Below are positions 47,331 through 56,334 of a stretch of DNA of 64,000 nucleotides, in pieces. The translations under genes were made by a program, and so were the position numbers. The DNA lies in assembly GCF_004353525.1 (NCBI RefSeq), contig NZ_CP085524.1, positions 2,080,142 to 2,144,141 on the forward strand, given 5' to 3'. Origin of the DNA: Zhaonella formicivorans. Its GTDB lineage: Bacteria > Bacillota > DUOV01 > Zhaonellaceae. The notes beneath the pieces are model-generated. The model saw nothing but the letters and a program-made list of their open reading frames with translations, was not told the origin of the DNA and ran no database searches. The first letter of the stretch is position 1. Every line of letters begins with the position of its first letter.

Positions 47331-48107
47331 CTAAGCCAGTTCCTGTAAAGCTTCTTCGACAGACGCATCTTCATGGATAATCATAGAAATTGCACGGCAG
47401 TATTTGCCTGGGTTGGGGTGTTTCCAAATGCTTCGGCCAATAGCTACGCCAGCCCCGCCTGCTTCCAATGAATCTTTAATTGTTCGCAACAGTTCCTCCT
47501 CCGAATTGCCACCCGGCCCACCCAAAATGACCACCGGCTTATAGCATCCTGCAGTAACTTTTTTAAAGCTTTCCAAATCGCCGGTGTATTGTGTTTTAAC
47601 AAAATCAACTCCATATTCCGCCCCCAACCGGCATGCAAAGGCTATATTCTCCGGTGTCCAGTGCTGGGTGTCCCAGCCCATGGGAAGCATTTCCGCCAGG
47701 AGGGGCATACCCCAATGGTAAGCCTCACTTACAAAATGGGCCAGCTCTTTTAATGAAACATCTTCGCTCGAAGCACCAGGAAATCCCATGCAAACTACGC
47801 CGTCAGCACCGAGTTTTACTGCATCTTCCACGGTAAAAATACGGCCTGCTACTCCTCCCTTAGGGCCTAATTGTGAGGTACCGCCATCAATTCTTAAGAT
47901 TAACCCCGCCTCCCCGATCTCTTTCTGATAAGTAACAGCTAAGCCAAAAGTAGTCAACAAGGCATCGACACCGTTCTCAACCGCCACTTTTATTAATACG
48001 CCTGGGTCATTTAATTCCGGTAGCACCTTTAAGCCGGTGCCGTGATCCATGGCCAGAATAAAAATTCTCCCATCCTTTTTAAATAGTCTGTGCATTCTTC
48101 GTTTCAT
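47331..48107 (-). CDS. Class I aldolase of the DhnA/DeoC-LacD type
   Basis: A 258-residue TIM-barrel aldolase. ILAMDHGTG (17-25), the Schiff-base Lys in GVDFVKTQYTGD and the phosphate loop VILGGPGGNSEEE…GVAIGRSIW are typical of DhnA-type fructose-bisphosphate and LsrF/tagatose-type aldolases. It would split a ketose (bis)phosphate into three-carbon units. It lies 11 bp before the dehydrogenase. A perfect 11-bp hairpin at 48141-48165 separates it from the PTS IID gene. Confidence 0.87.
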   Translation of the reverse strand: MKRRMHRLFKKDGRIFILAMDHGTGLKVLPELNDPGVLIKVAVENGVDALLTTFGLAVTYQKEIGEAGLILRIDGGTSQLGPKGGVAGRIFTVEDAVKLGADGVVCMGFPGASSEDVSLKELAHFVSEAYHWGMPLLAEMLPMGWDTQHWTPENIAFACRLGAEYGVDFVKTQYTGDLESFKKVTAGCYKPVVILGGPGGNSEEELLRTIKDSLEAGGAGVAIGRSIWKHPNPGKYCRAISMIIHEDASVEEALQELA

Positions 48108-48140
48108 ATGTCAAACACCCCGTTTTTCGTAGTTAGGGAA

Positions 48141-48165
48141 GGAAAGGGAGCAGAGCTCCCTTTCC
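48141..48165. other. Perfect hairpin upstream of the aldolase gene
   Basis: GGAAAGGGAGC and its complement form an 11-bp stem with a three-base loop, in the 296-bp gap between the PTS IID gene and the aldolase. No T tract follows, so it more likely sets RNA stability or partial read-through than full termination. Confidence 0.5.
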
Positions 48166-48403
48166 GTTCAAAAAGTAACTTAGTATCACAGCAAAACCTA
48201 CTGCCTAATTTCTTAAGATGAAATAGTCGGCAAGAGTACTGCAAGGAGAGTCGACCCGGACTAGACCAGCAGCACCTATATGCCACCGGGAATATAATGC
48301 CGGATAAATCATTTAATTTTCTTGAAGATCAATAAAAACTTATAAAATGGGCATCTTTTTAAACAACCTTTACTTTCTTGCCAATCTCCGCGGGTACAGC
48401 ACT

Positions 48404-49222
48404 TTAGAATATTTTGATAAAACTGCCTACTGCACCAAAGATCATAAGATACACCATGATAGTGATAGGACTTTTACCTTTTTTTAGCAGCCAGAATACA
48501 AGCAGTGTCAAACCCAGCGGAAGTAGACCGGGCATGAGCTTATCCAACAGGTCAGCCTGAATTTTGACTACTGTCTTACCAATGGTAACGGTCAGCGGGG
48601 TTGTTAAAGTAACGAATTTGCCGGCCAAAGCACCAATCACCGTACAACCAAGGACTCCAGCTGCCGCGATGATATCCTTGACAATTCCTCCTTCAAGTAA
48701 TTTTTCAACTGCAACCCGACCCAATTTATATCCCTGCATCCACATGCTGTACGTAATTCCTACCAGACAGCAGGTTAAAACTAACGCAAACATGATGGGG
48801 CCGAAAACATTGCCCTGGACACCGAAACTGATGCCCAATGCTAAAAGGATAGGAATCAAAGCACCTTGAACAATAGTGTCGCCAATACCAGCCAACGGAC
48901 CCATTAAACCTGTTTTTACCGAGTTTATAGCCTCATCAGTAATAGGAGCGCCATTTGCCCTTTCTTCCTCCATAGCAATGGTAATGCCATGAATCACAGC
49001 TCCGAAATCGGGCTCTGTGTTAAAGAACACTAAGTGTCTTTTTAACGCTGCACTTATTTCTTCTTTGGTTTGATAAAGCTTTTTAATAACAGGACCCATG
49101 CACTGGGCAAAGGCAGTGGCCTGCAGCCGCTCATAGTTATAGTTGGCATGGGAGAAAAATTGCCACAGCAGCATGGATTTGACAATATCGCCTTTGGTTA
49201 ACTTTTTAGGCCGAGATTCCAC
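48404..49222 (-). CDS. PTS mannose-family EIID component
   Basis: 272 residues from GTG 49222 (GAGGGGGAG upstream; the frame extends to 49276 without a site). With EIIC it forms the membrane channel. The soluble N-terminal part has WQFFSHANYNYERLQATAFAQCM and HLVFFNTEPDFGAVIHGITIAMEEE, and GLMGPLAGIGDTIVQGALIPI is the family signature. One or two helices lie at the C-terminus. It overlaps the EIIC gene by 17 bp. Confidence 0.93.
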   Translation of the reverse strand: MESRPKKLTKGDIVKSMLLWQFFSHANYNYERLQATAFAQCMGPVIKKLYQTKEEISAALKRHLVFFNTEPDFGAVIHGITIAMEEERANGAPITDEAINSVKTGLMGPLAGIGDTIVQGALIPILLALGISFGVQGNVFGPIMFALVLTCCLVGITYSMWMQGYKLGRVAVEKLLEGGIVKDIIAAAGVLGCTVIGALAGKFVTLTTPLTVTIGKTVVKIQADLLDKLMPGLLPLGLTLLVFWLLKKGKSPITIMVYLMIFGAVGSFIKIF

Positions 49223-49964
49223 GATTTTCTCCCCCTCTCGTGAATTGGATATGCAGGAATGCCAGTATAGCTCCAAAAATACTTACCGCTACGATGTCAA
49301 GTTTCAGATAAACACTCAGGGCAAATCCCAGGAAAAAGTATGGTATAGTTGAACCTTTTAAAATAGCGCGCAAGTTTAAAGCAATACCTAGCGCCGGCAA
49401 TATTCCACCAATTACCATCAGGGCATGCAGGATGTCGGCTCCCAGAAAATCAAGCACTCCTTTAACCAGGTCCGGTCCGTACAAACATGCAATTAACAAG
49501 GTAGGAACCTTGATAACAAATAACAATATCTGCGCAGGTACAAAATTCATCAGCATTACGCCCCGGATGTTTCCTTCTTCTGCATATTTATCGGCCCAAT
49601 GTACAAAGATAGAACTTATACTCATTCTGGTAAACCACACTACAGTTCCTAAAAGGCCTAGAGGAACCGCCAGAGCTAGAGCCGCCTGTGCATCCAACCC
49701 TGAAGTAATAGCCAGTGCAGTACCGAGGTATCCTGCCAGGGCCATGTCGCCGGGCATTGTACCACCTGCTGTAATATGCCCAAGATAGATGAGGTTCATT
49801 GTTGCCCCGATTATGGTTCCGGTTACAGGATCACCAAGGATCACACCTGCAATAAAACCTGCAACCAATGGCCGCTGCAAAACCCAATAGCCCATACCAA
49901 TTGGCCAAGGGCTGTCAGAAATATAATACATTAAAGCAATGGCAATAGCTTGCCATAGTTCCAT
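49206..49964 (-). CDS. PTS mannose-family EIIC component
   Basis: A 252-residue polytopic membrane protein with GYWVLQRPLVAGFIAGVILGD and GATMNLIYLGHITAGGTMPGD, the EIIC signatures of the mannose/fructose/sorbose family. It forms the sugar-translocating unit with EIID. GGGAGGG precedes ATG. It sits 12 bp after EIIB, in the conserved A-B-C-D order. Confidence 0.94.
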   Translation of the reverse strand: MELWQAIAIALMYYISDSPWPIGMGYWVLQRPLVAGFIAGVILGDPVTGTIIGATMNLIYLGHITAGGTMPGDMALAGYLGTALAITSGLDAQAALALAVPLGLLGTVVWFTRMSISSIFVHWADKYAEEGNIRGVMLMNFVPAQILLFVIKVPTLLIACLYGPDLVKGVLDFLGADILHALMVIGGILPALGIALNLRAILKGSTIPYFFLGFALSVYLKLDIVAVSIFGAILAFLHIQFTRGGENRGISA

Positions 49965-49976
49965 AGCATACCCTCC

Positions 49977-50453
49977 CTACTTTTTTATAACCTTATCAAA
50001 TGGAATAGATTTGTCATCGGGCACAATCCTGAACTCTATTTTAGTACCTAACGAATCTATTTTCTTCAATGTCTCAATTTCTGCAGGAGAGGCCGAAATA
50101 TTTTTAAACAATGGTTTTCTGCCAGGTGCTGCCCCCATACCGCCTACATTAAGATTGCTGATCTTGATTCCTGCTTCAATTAGCTTTAGAACTACTTGGG
50201 GAACTTTAAACAAAACTATTACTCGTGTACCCTCACCAGGTCCTTTTAATCTTTTTATACCGTCGTCAACATTTAAAATTTCTACTTTCATCCCACTTGG
50301 TGCAGCCATACTCAGAATTTTGCACATAAAAGGATCCGCTACAACACTGTCGTCAACTATAATTACATGGTTGGCGCTTGTTAACTTTGACCAGGCCGTC
50401 ATCACTTGACCGTGAATCAGCCTGTCATCAATTCGGTATAAGACAACATCCAT
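49977..50453 (-). CDS. PTS mannose-family EIIB component
   Basis: 158 residues; a cytoplasmic subunit that passes phosphate from EIIA to the sugar. The active-site His is in RIDDRLIHGQV (about residue 14), and VDDSVVADPFMCKILSMAAP is typical. GGGAGGG precedes the start. It is separate from EIIA, unlike the E. coli ManX fusion. Confidence 0.94.
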   Translation of the reverse strand: MDVVLYRIDDRLIHGQVMTAWSKLTSANHVIIVDDSVVADPFMCKILSMAAPSGMKVEILNVDDGIKRLKGPGEGTRVIVLFKVPQVVLKLIEAGIKISNLNVGGMGAAPGRKPLFKNISASPAEIETLKKIDSLGTKIEFRIVPDDKSIPFDKVIKK

Positions 50454-50479
50454 TCTACTACCCTCCCATTTTTCTGTTC

Positions 50480-50890
50480 TTATACCGTCTCTTCCTTTGT
50501 TATCGCCTCAACTAGGTCTTTGATACCCTCTTTGCCTGCGGCAAGGCATTTTTGGGTCAATTCGGGTAAAGTACAACTGTCCGCGTTCAGTGCAGCCTCA
50601 ATAAGGATTGGCAGGTTAACCCCTGTAAGACAGCTGTACTTATGTTTGCGCAGCGCCAGGGCCACCGAGTTGGATGTGCTGCCCCCAAAAATATCTGTCA
50701 GGATAATTACACCTTCTCCCTCATCCAGAGTGGTCACTTTCTCCAAAATGGCTTTTTGCAGGTCGGCAACCGAATTATTCGGGTGCAACCCAAGGGCTGC
50801 TATACGGGGTTGTTTACCGATGATAATTTCCGCCGACTTGATTAATTCGGCTCCAAAGTCCCCATGGGTAACTACAAGCACTCCAATCAA
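50480..50890 (-). CDS. PTS mannose-family EIIA component
   Basis: 136 residues from TTG 50890 behind AAAGGTGG, giving the usual start (M)IGVLVVTHGDFGAEL with the phosphorylated His near residue 9. The longer frame to 50965 crosses the sigma-54 promoter and so cannot be the start. IILTDIFGGSTSNSVALAL is the second family motif. It is the first gene of the PTS operon. Confidence 0.92.
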   Translation of the reverse strand: MIGVLVVTHGDFGAELIKSAEIIIGKQPRIAALGLHPNNSVADLQKAILEKVTTLDEGEGVIILTDIFGGSTSNSVALALRKHKYSCLTGVNLPILIEAALNADSCTLPELTQKCLAAGKEGIKDLVEAITKEETV

Positions 50891-50935
50891 ACAACCGCCA
50901 CCTTTCGTCATTTTTTTGCCGGCGCTAACCACTAT

Positions 50936-50951
50936 AGCAAGATTGTTGCCA
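50936..50951 (-). promoter_or_regulatory. Sigma-54 (-24/-12) promoter of the PTS operon
   Basis: The minus strand reads TGGCAACAATCTTGCT, with GG-N10-GC. Transcription would start near 50925, ahead of the EIIA TTG start. It lies just downstream of a LevR-type activator gene, as in known levanase-type operons. Confidence 0.85.
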
Positions 50952-50996
50952 AAAATGAGTATCAAAATGTGTATTCTTAATTGCGCAAAAAAATAT

Positions 50997-51027
50997 AGCT
51001 GTATTAAAATCTACAGCTGTATTTTAA
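50997..51027. promoter_or_regulatory. Direct repeat, possible LevR-type activator site
   Basis: AGCTGTATTAAAA and AGCTGTATTTTAA occur 18 bp apart, about 50-75 bp upstream of the -24 element. The second copy overlaps the palindrome ACAGCTGT. Confidence 0.5.
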
Positions 51028-51061
51028 AAATTACTTAATCTGATTTATTAGTAGACTTTCA

Positions 51062-53902
51062 TCAGACAGGTTTTGAGACACTTAGCGTTTCTGTTTCCAG
51101 AAGCAATTCCACTATATAAGCAAGCTCTTCTGGAGGGATTTGTATCGCTAGGCTTTCCTCCAAAAATCTAAAACTTTGCTTCAAGCTGCCATAGATAGTT
51201 TCATTTACTTTTAATACCCTTTTATGTTTTTTATGTGCCAGCATGTTTCCCTTTAATACTCTTTCAACCATGCACCCGCAGTGAATCATAAAGCGCAAAT
51301 AGATATTTTTTGAAAACTTGTATTGAATGTCCTCCTCAAGGTATTTGGTTGCGTAATCCAACATCCTGAAAATTTTTATGGGATCCATAAACTCCAGGAA
51401 CCTGTCTAAGGCAGATAATACAATCTCTTCAAATCCTTCACCAATTTTAAATTCCTGTTCGGGAATAGCGTTTACAAGAGCTGAAATCCGTTTTAAACCA
51501 GTTCCTGTTATAATCTCTTCCAAAGGAACAAATGGAACACCCGGCAATTTTAAATCCACAGTACCCACAACAGCAATGACATTAATGTTATCTTCCGGCA
51601 GGTATTTCTCACTGCCATTGACTGCAACCACCTCAATATTTTGTTTTTTTAAGGTTTCTATGCTTTTTAACAGATTGGCTAATTTGGCAGCAGTTCCTTG
51701 GCCGGTAATGCATGTTACCAAAATAACCTGTGAAGTAGATGCTGAATTTTTCCTTCGTACCTCGGTAAAAAAATACTTATAAGGATTAACAAACTCCAAC
51801 TCCCTTACCAAATCTTCTAAGGTCTTTGATGGAAGCTGGGACTTAGTTATGGCTTCGATCACTGTAGAGGTGCTAATCATCTCCACGGCTTTTGTAGAAA
51901 TGCCTGTCTTTTTGGTAATAATTTCTGCAAAGGTAATTAAGTAGCCCATATCAACCAATAGCAGTACACCTTTACCTGTATTTAACTCCCGTACTTTATG
52001 GCAAGCCTGTTCAAGAAAGTCAGCAATACTTAATCCAAGAGGCATATCCAAAGCTTCACCATGTTCGGTTTGCAGCATAGAATGGGCAGTTTTAAGAATA
52101 CTGCTGGCAGTGGATGTACCATGAGCCAGAACTAAAATTCCAACAGGTCTATCTATAAGGTCAAGTTTGTGCTCATCAATTTTCAAAAACAAAGCAATTA
52201 GTGCTTCTACCGGAGCAGGTATTTCCCTGCCTAATTCCTCAGAAATAATCCTCCTGAAAAAGGCAGCAACTTTCCTTTCCCCCACTTCATATTCCAATTG
52301 CTGTAAAAAAGTAAAAGTATACTTTAAGAAATCGTCGCTCTGCTCCAAATAATAATAAAGATGCAAGCAAAGCCCGTATACCACTCTTTTCCCTACTGGC
52401 CTTTTTAACTGCTTTTGCAGCAAGTCAGCTGCTATAGTTACCGCGTTCAACATTTTTGATGAGGATTGTTCAGATACTAAAATTTCCGCCAAAGTACCTG
52501 GGTTAACCTTCTCCCAAAAACGGTGCAAAAGTCTGCCGACATCCTGGAGAACTCGTTCGTTAATACATTTTTTCCATAAGGACTCATTAAAAATCTTTTT
52601 TAGATTTAAGCAGAGATCTTTATAAAACTCGGCCAAATGTTCTTTGAATTCATTTACTGCCGCCAAATCCTCTTCTTCCTGGCTTATTATTAGTTCATAA
52701 TTATATTTAAATAGAGGCTCTTTGACAGCTTTACGATAATCATCGGTAAGCAGGGCTTCCCTTATATAAACCGGCAAAGAGTCATATTTAATTTCTAAAC
52801 AGCTTTGTTTTTTAAGATGAAATTCAAGGAAGGCACCGGCACAAATAAGCTGGATGTCACCTCTCAGCTGCCCTACATTTCCTGGGCACTCGTAAAGTAG
52901 CAAACTGTACAGAGCTTCAGGAGCTATTTTTATGTCAGCCTTAATCCTTTTGGCTTCATCTTTGAAAAATTTTCTTACCAAACGAAATCTTTCCTCTAAA
53001 GGCCTGTCTTTGAGGGGTGGAAGGGAAATTACCATTGGGATACGCCTTGTAAAAGTCTTGAGCATGCGTACTTGAGGATCTTCGGTGGTGGCTGCAATAA
53101 TGAGAACGTTTGCTTTCCGGGTAGTTTCGGTTTCGCCCAGTCGCCTGTAAATTCCTTTGTCAAGAATGTGAAAAAGCATCTCTTGTCCTTCAGGAGGCAA
53201 CCGATGTACCTCATCGAGAAGTAAGACTCCTTGATCTGCATTGTCAATCATACCTGTTTTTTCTCTTTCCGCACCTGTAAAAGCACCTTTAACATACCCG
53301 AAGAGTTGGGATAAGAGCAACTGGGTGTTTTCCGCATAATCGGCGCAATTGAAAATAACGAAGGGAGCATTGGGGTTCAATCTGCCTGTTTCTATTGCAA
53401 ACTGGTACATCTTTTCTGCAATCATTGTTTTGCCCACACCGGTTGGCCCAACTAAAAAAGTATGCAACCCATTGGGCGGGTATAAGATCGCGGCTTTTGC
53501 CTGCTCAATTTGTTTTTTCAGACTGCCCTGTCCACCTATAATGCCATCTAAAGCGGAGATTTGAGCACCTTTCCTACGGGGTTGATTATTAACCTGCTGC
53601 TTTTGCCGGATTAAAATAGAAATTGCGGGCCAGTTTCTTTCCTCTTTCTGTAACTTTCTTCCCAGGATCATTTCCAAGCTTTTGACTTCCAGATACAGCA
53701 CAGGCTTTCCTTTTACCCTTATAAGCATACCTTCACGGGTTAAAGCGGCCAGTTCCTTGCTCACATTGTTTCGGCTAACCCCAATCATCCTGCCAATGTT
53801 AGTCGCGTCTAAGCCTACAGGTTTATCTTGGGCCAAATCTTGCAAACTTAATCCCATAGTGTATTCTTTAACTTTTTGCAGCACCTTTTCTTTTCGCGTC
53901 AT
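51062..53902 (-). CDS. LevR-type sigma-54 activator with PTS regulation domains
   Basis: About 946 residues from ATG 53902. An N-terminal winged helix (about 10-75) is followed by the AAA+ domain with Walker A GPTGVGKT (about 152-159), the GAFTGA loop and Walker B LLLDEVHRL. A PRD, an EIIA-Man-like domain (GILVLAHGTSTASSILK), an EIIB-Gat-like domain with a Cys (VTCITGQGTAAKLANLL) and a C-terminal PRD follow. Phosphorylation by HPr and EII components sets activity in relatives such as LevR. It is encoded directly upstream of the PTS operon, which has a matching promoter. Confidence 0.92.
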   Translation of the reverse strand: MTRKEKVLQKVKEYTMGLSLQDLAQDKPVGLDATNIGRMIGVSRNNVSKELAALTREGMLIRVKGKPVLYLEVKSLEMILGRKLQKEERNWPAISILIRQKQQVNNQPRRKGAQISALDGIIGGQGSLKKQIEQAKAAILYPPNGLHTFLVGPTGVGKTMIAEKMYQFAIETGRLNPNAPFVIFNCADYAENTQLLLSQLFGYVKGAFTGAEREKTGMIDNADQGVLLLDEVHRLPPEGQEMLFHILDKGIYRRLGETETTRKANVLIIAATTEDPQVRMLKTFTRRIPMVISLPPLKDRPLEERFRLVRKFFKDEAKRIKADIKIAPEALYSLLLYECPGNVGQLRGDIQLICAGAFLEFHLKKQSCLEIKYDSLPVYIREALLTDDYRKAVKEPLFKYNYELIISQEEEDLAAVNEFKEHLAEFYKDLCLNLKKIFNESLWKKCINERVLQDVGRLLHRFWEKVNPGTLAEILVSEQSSSKMLNAVTIAADLLQKQLKRPVGKRVVYGLCLHLYYYLEQSDDFLKYTFTFLQQLEYEVGERKVAAFFRRIISEELGREIPAPVEALIALFLKIDEHKLDLIDRPVGILVLAHGTSTASSILKTAHSMLQTEHGEALDMPLGLSIADFLEQACHKVRELNTGKGVLLLVDMGYLITFAEIITKKTGISTKAVEMISTSTVIEAITKSQLPSKTLEDLVRELEFVNPYKYFFTEVRRKNSASTSQVILVTCITGQGTAAKLANLLKSIETLKKQNIEVVAVNGSEKYLPEDNINVIAVVGTVDLKLPGVPFVPLEEIITGTGLKRISALVNAIPEQEFKIGEGFEEIVLSALDRFLEFMDPIKIFRMLDYATKYLEEDIQYKFSKNIYLRFMIHCGCMVERVLKGNMLAHKKHKRVLKVNETIYGSLKQSFRFLEESLAIQIPPEELAYIVELLLETETLSVSKPV

Positions 53903-53991
53903 CCTTCTCCCCACTCCCCGTCAACAACGATCTTAGCTCATTTCTCTTTTAAAGATATTTCAGATATTCGCTTAAAAAAAAGTATTCCCTG

Positions 53992-54726
53992 CTATGGCTT
54001 GGCGTTCAGTACCTGCTCGGGGGGCACTTTTGCTTGGGTCAAGAGGGCTAGACCCTTGTCCAGTTTGCCAACGGTTTCTGTAAAATGGGCATCGCTGTCA
54101 ACCACAAATTTAACCCCGTGTCTTGCCACTTGCACAATATCTGCTGGATTTTGATAATTATGGCCTACATTAATTTCATAAGCAGTGTCAGTGGCTGCAC
54201 AAGCCCTTGCCACTTCCTCCAAATTCAAGGGCATTTCCAATCCCGGGTGGGAAATAATATCAACGTCATGTTTATACATTGCTTCAACCAGCGTCTTGGT
54301 ATTGGTGTTAACTACTTTCCGTCTTATTCCTCCCAGGTGTTTATGCAGCCTGTTTTTTAAAACATACTCCCAGGCTGTTTCCAGATCGTTTGGGAGTATA
54401 TAAGGATGTAAACCAACTAAGAGCAAATCCAGCTCCTGGTAAATTTTTTTGGGGACATCAATTCCGCCTTCCAGATCAACAATATTGGCTTCGGCGCCGC
54501 ATAACACTTTAAAATCGCCCAGTTCCTCGCTAACCTTCCGTGCCTCTGTCCTAATTTTCAGGTACTGCTCCGTATTTTTAACGCCGGTCCCAATGTTTCT
54601 GGGACCGTGGTCGGTTATGGCTATTTCCTCCAAACCTTGCTTACGGGCTGCTTTAGCCATTTCGGAAATTGTAGCGCGCCCGTCGCTATACTTGCTGTGG
54701 GTATGATAATCAGCAAAAAAACGCAT
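53992..54726 (-). CDS. PHP-domain phosphoesterase, 1
   Basis: 244 residues of the PHP (polymerase and histidinol phosphatase) superfamily. The metal motifs are DYHTHSKYSDGRAT, AITDHGP, GAEANI, HPGLEMP and DSDAHF. It is a stand-alone PHP hydrolase of the YcdX type, likely acting on a phosphate ester of unknown identity. GGGAGG precedes ATG. A paralogue of about the same size is at 56496-57251, on the far side of the BMP lipoprotein gene. Confidence 0.88.
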   Translation of the reverse strand: MRFFADYHTHSKYSDGRATISEMAKAARKQGLEEIAITDHGPRNIGTGVKNTEQYLKIRTEARKVSEELGDFKVLCGAEANIVDLEGGIDVPKKIYQELDLLLVGLHPYILPNDLETAWEYVLKNRLHKHLGGIRRKVVNTNTKTLVEAMYKHDVDIISHPGLEMPLNLEEVARACAATDTAYEINVGHNYQNPADIVQVARHGVKFVVDSDAHFTETVGKLDKGLALLTQAKVPPEQVLNAKP

Positions 54727-54753
54727 CCTTTTTCCTCCCGTGCTTTCTTATTA

Positions 54754-54938
54754 ATCAGCTATCAGCTATCAGCTATCAGCTATCAGCTATCAGCTATCAG
54801 CTATCAGCTATCAGCTATCAGCTATCAGCTATCAGCTATCAGCGCATTTTACTGAGTACGGTTATAACCTGTCAAGTACAAAAAACGCTTAATTTTAGTT
54901 TTTAAGCCGACGCTACTGGCTGAAAGCTGATGGCTAAT
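54754..54938. repeat. Perfect ATCAGCT tandem array with inverted partner
   Basis: Bases 54754-54843 are 12.9 perfect tandem copies of the 7-mer ATCAGCT. A right arm at about 54916-54938 reads GGCTGAAAGCTGATGGC. The core between, beginning CATTTTACTGAGTAC and containing TTATAACCTGTCAAGTAC, is also present between the arms of the element at 60319-60443. Confidence 0.92.
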
Positions 54939-54982
54939 TTATACGCCTTCAGAATTATTATTGACTTTCCGGCCATAAAAAA

Positions 54983-55170
54983 ACCGGTGCGTCACCGCAC
55001 CGGTCAGACCGTCGACAAACTATTAAGCCCGCATGTATTATTTCGCTCTGGACAAGCTCCTACGCCGTTACCGGCAGCATAGCTGCCGACGGCTGGGGAA
55101 ACCAGTCCCGCTCCATAATACATGCGGGCTGGTTTTGTCTACAAGTTAACCGGTGCGTCACCGCACCGGT
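54983..55170 (-). terminator. Compound 3' structure of the BMP gene: two identical hairpins around a 16-bp inverted repeat
   Basis: A 22-base perfect hairpin (stem ACCGGTGCG, loop of four) occurs identically at 54983-55004 and 55149-55170. Between them, AGCCCGCATGTATTAT (55026-55041) pairs with 55115-55130. Inside that lie GGCAGC…GCTGCC and CCGT…ACGG stems. The copy farther from the gene is followed on the minus strand by a T run and should terminate transcription. Confidence 0.8.
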
Positions 55171-55179
55171 TTGTCCTGC

Positions 55180-56211
55180 TTATTCGGGTAAACTCTCCAG
55201 ATCAATTTTGCCTTCTTTTAAATCACTTACAATTTGTTCGATCTTGGCTTTAGCTTCCGCCGGCACTTTATCTTCCAGCTGCGGGTTCCAAATGAGTCCC
55301 ACAACATCCTGCTTAACTCCCAGCGGGTAGAATTGTGGTTTAAACTGTCCATCCTTCACTTGCTTGACGATGTAGAGAACACCTTCGGGAATATTACGGA
55401 AAGCGCTCACTAATACGGTGTCCGGAGCTAACCCGCTTTGGTCCTTGATTACGCCAATGGCCGGTATTTTATGCTCTTTGGCTGCCTCGATTACCCCCAG
55501 ACCTGCCTGGTCAGCCTGGTGCATAATAATGTCTGCTCCCTGTTGGATAAATACTTTAGCCATTTCCTTTGCTTTGGCCACATCTTCGAAGCTGCCGGTT
55601 ATAGTGGTTAAAGCTTCAACTTCAGGGTTAGTATATTTTACGCCTTTTTTGAAACCTTCGATCATGCCTGTAACGGGAGGAATGGAAAGTCCCCCGACAA
55701 TCGCAACTTTATTCGACTTGGTATAAGCAGCTGCCACAACCCCGCCCAGGAAACCGGCTTCTTTAGCCAACACACTGTAAGAACCCACGTTGGGCTCCTG
55801 GAACTCCTGGCTGTCAGTCATTAGAAACGTTGTATTTGGAAATTCCTTAGCAACTTTTTTGGCCGCATCGGCGAATTGGAAGCCGTGGCCGATAATCACA
55901 TTATAGCCTTGAGAAGCGTACCCGCGGAAAGATTCTTCAAAGTCCGACTGGGGGACGCTTTCCTGGTAAGCAATTTCAGCCCCCAGTTCCTTTTCAACCA
56001 GTTTTAAACCTTCATAAGCCGAAGCATTCCAGCCGTTGTCGTTAATCGGACCGGGCAATAAAGCGGCAACTTTAAATGGGGTTTCCTCCTTCTGCTCACT
56101 GGGCTGAGCAGCATCCCCGCTCTGCTTTTCCTGTCCGCCGCAGCCGACTACCAAACTTCCTGCCAAAACAAATACCAATAGAAGCGCCAAAAATTTCTTT
56201 CCTTTTTTCAT
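55180..56211 (-). CDS. BMP-family substrate-binding lipoprotein (nucleoside type)
   Basis: A 343-residue exported lipoprotein. It has a hydrophobic signal followed by the lipobox VVGC, a Gly/Gln/Lys-rich linker and a periplasmic-binding fold with ALLPGPINDNGWNASAYEGLKLVE and FAIGHG-like YNVIIGHGFQFADAA. Members (PnrA/TmpC, Med) bind purine nucleosides for ABC import. No permease or ATPase gene is adjacent, so it may serve a remote transporter or act as a sensor. GGGAGG precedes ATG. It is flanked by PHP genes in the same direction. Confidence 0.9.
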   Translation of the reverse strand: MKKGKKFLALLLVFVLAGSLVVGCGGQEKQSGDAAQPSEQKEETPFKVAALLPGPINDNGWNASAYEGLKLVEKELGAEIAYQESVPQSDFEESFRGYASQGYNVIIGHGFQFADAAKKVAKEFPNTTFLMTDSQEFQEPNVGSYSVLAKEAGFLGGVVAAAYTKSNKVAIVGGLSIPPVTGMIEGFKKGVKYTNPEVEALTTITGSFEDVAKAKEMAKVFIQQGADIIMHQADQAGLGVIEAAKEHKIPAIGVIKDQSGLAPDTVLVSAFRNIPEGVLYIVKQVKDGQFKPQFYPLGVKQDVVGLIWNPQLEDKVPAEAKAKIEQIVSDLKEGKIDLESLPE

Positions 56212-56289
56212 GAAATATTACCTCCCATTGTAAAATTTGTATAGCATCCAAACCCTGTTTACCCCCTTATGGACCACCACCTTGGTTAT

Positions 56290-56334
56290 ATAAAATAAAA
56301 CAAGCCCAAACCAAAAATAAAATGGCTTGGGCTT
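56290..56334 (-). terminator. Hairpin with T-rich tail between PHP 2 and the BMP gene
   Basis: An AAGCCCAAgCCA/TGGtTTGGGCTT stem is followed on the minus strand by GTTTTATTTTATA. It could end the PHP 2 transcript or act as a leader terminator for the BMP gene. A CTTGAG/CTCAAG pair lies just upstream at 56343-56394. Confidence 0.6.

Noticed and set aside
54754-54843. Tandem repeat array considered as a CRISPR array
   Set aside because: The unit is 7 bp with no spacers and no cas genes nearby; it is a simple tandem repeat.
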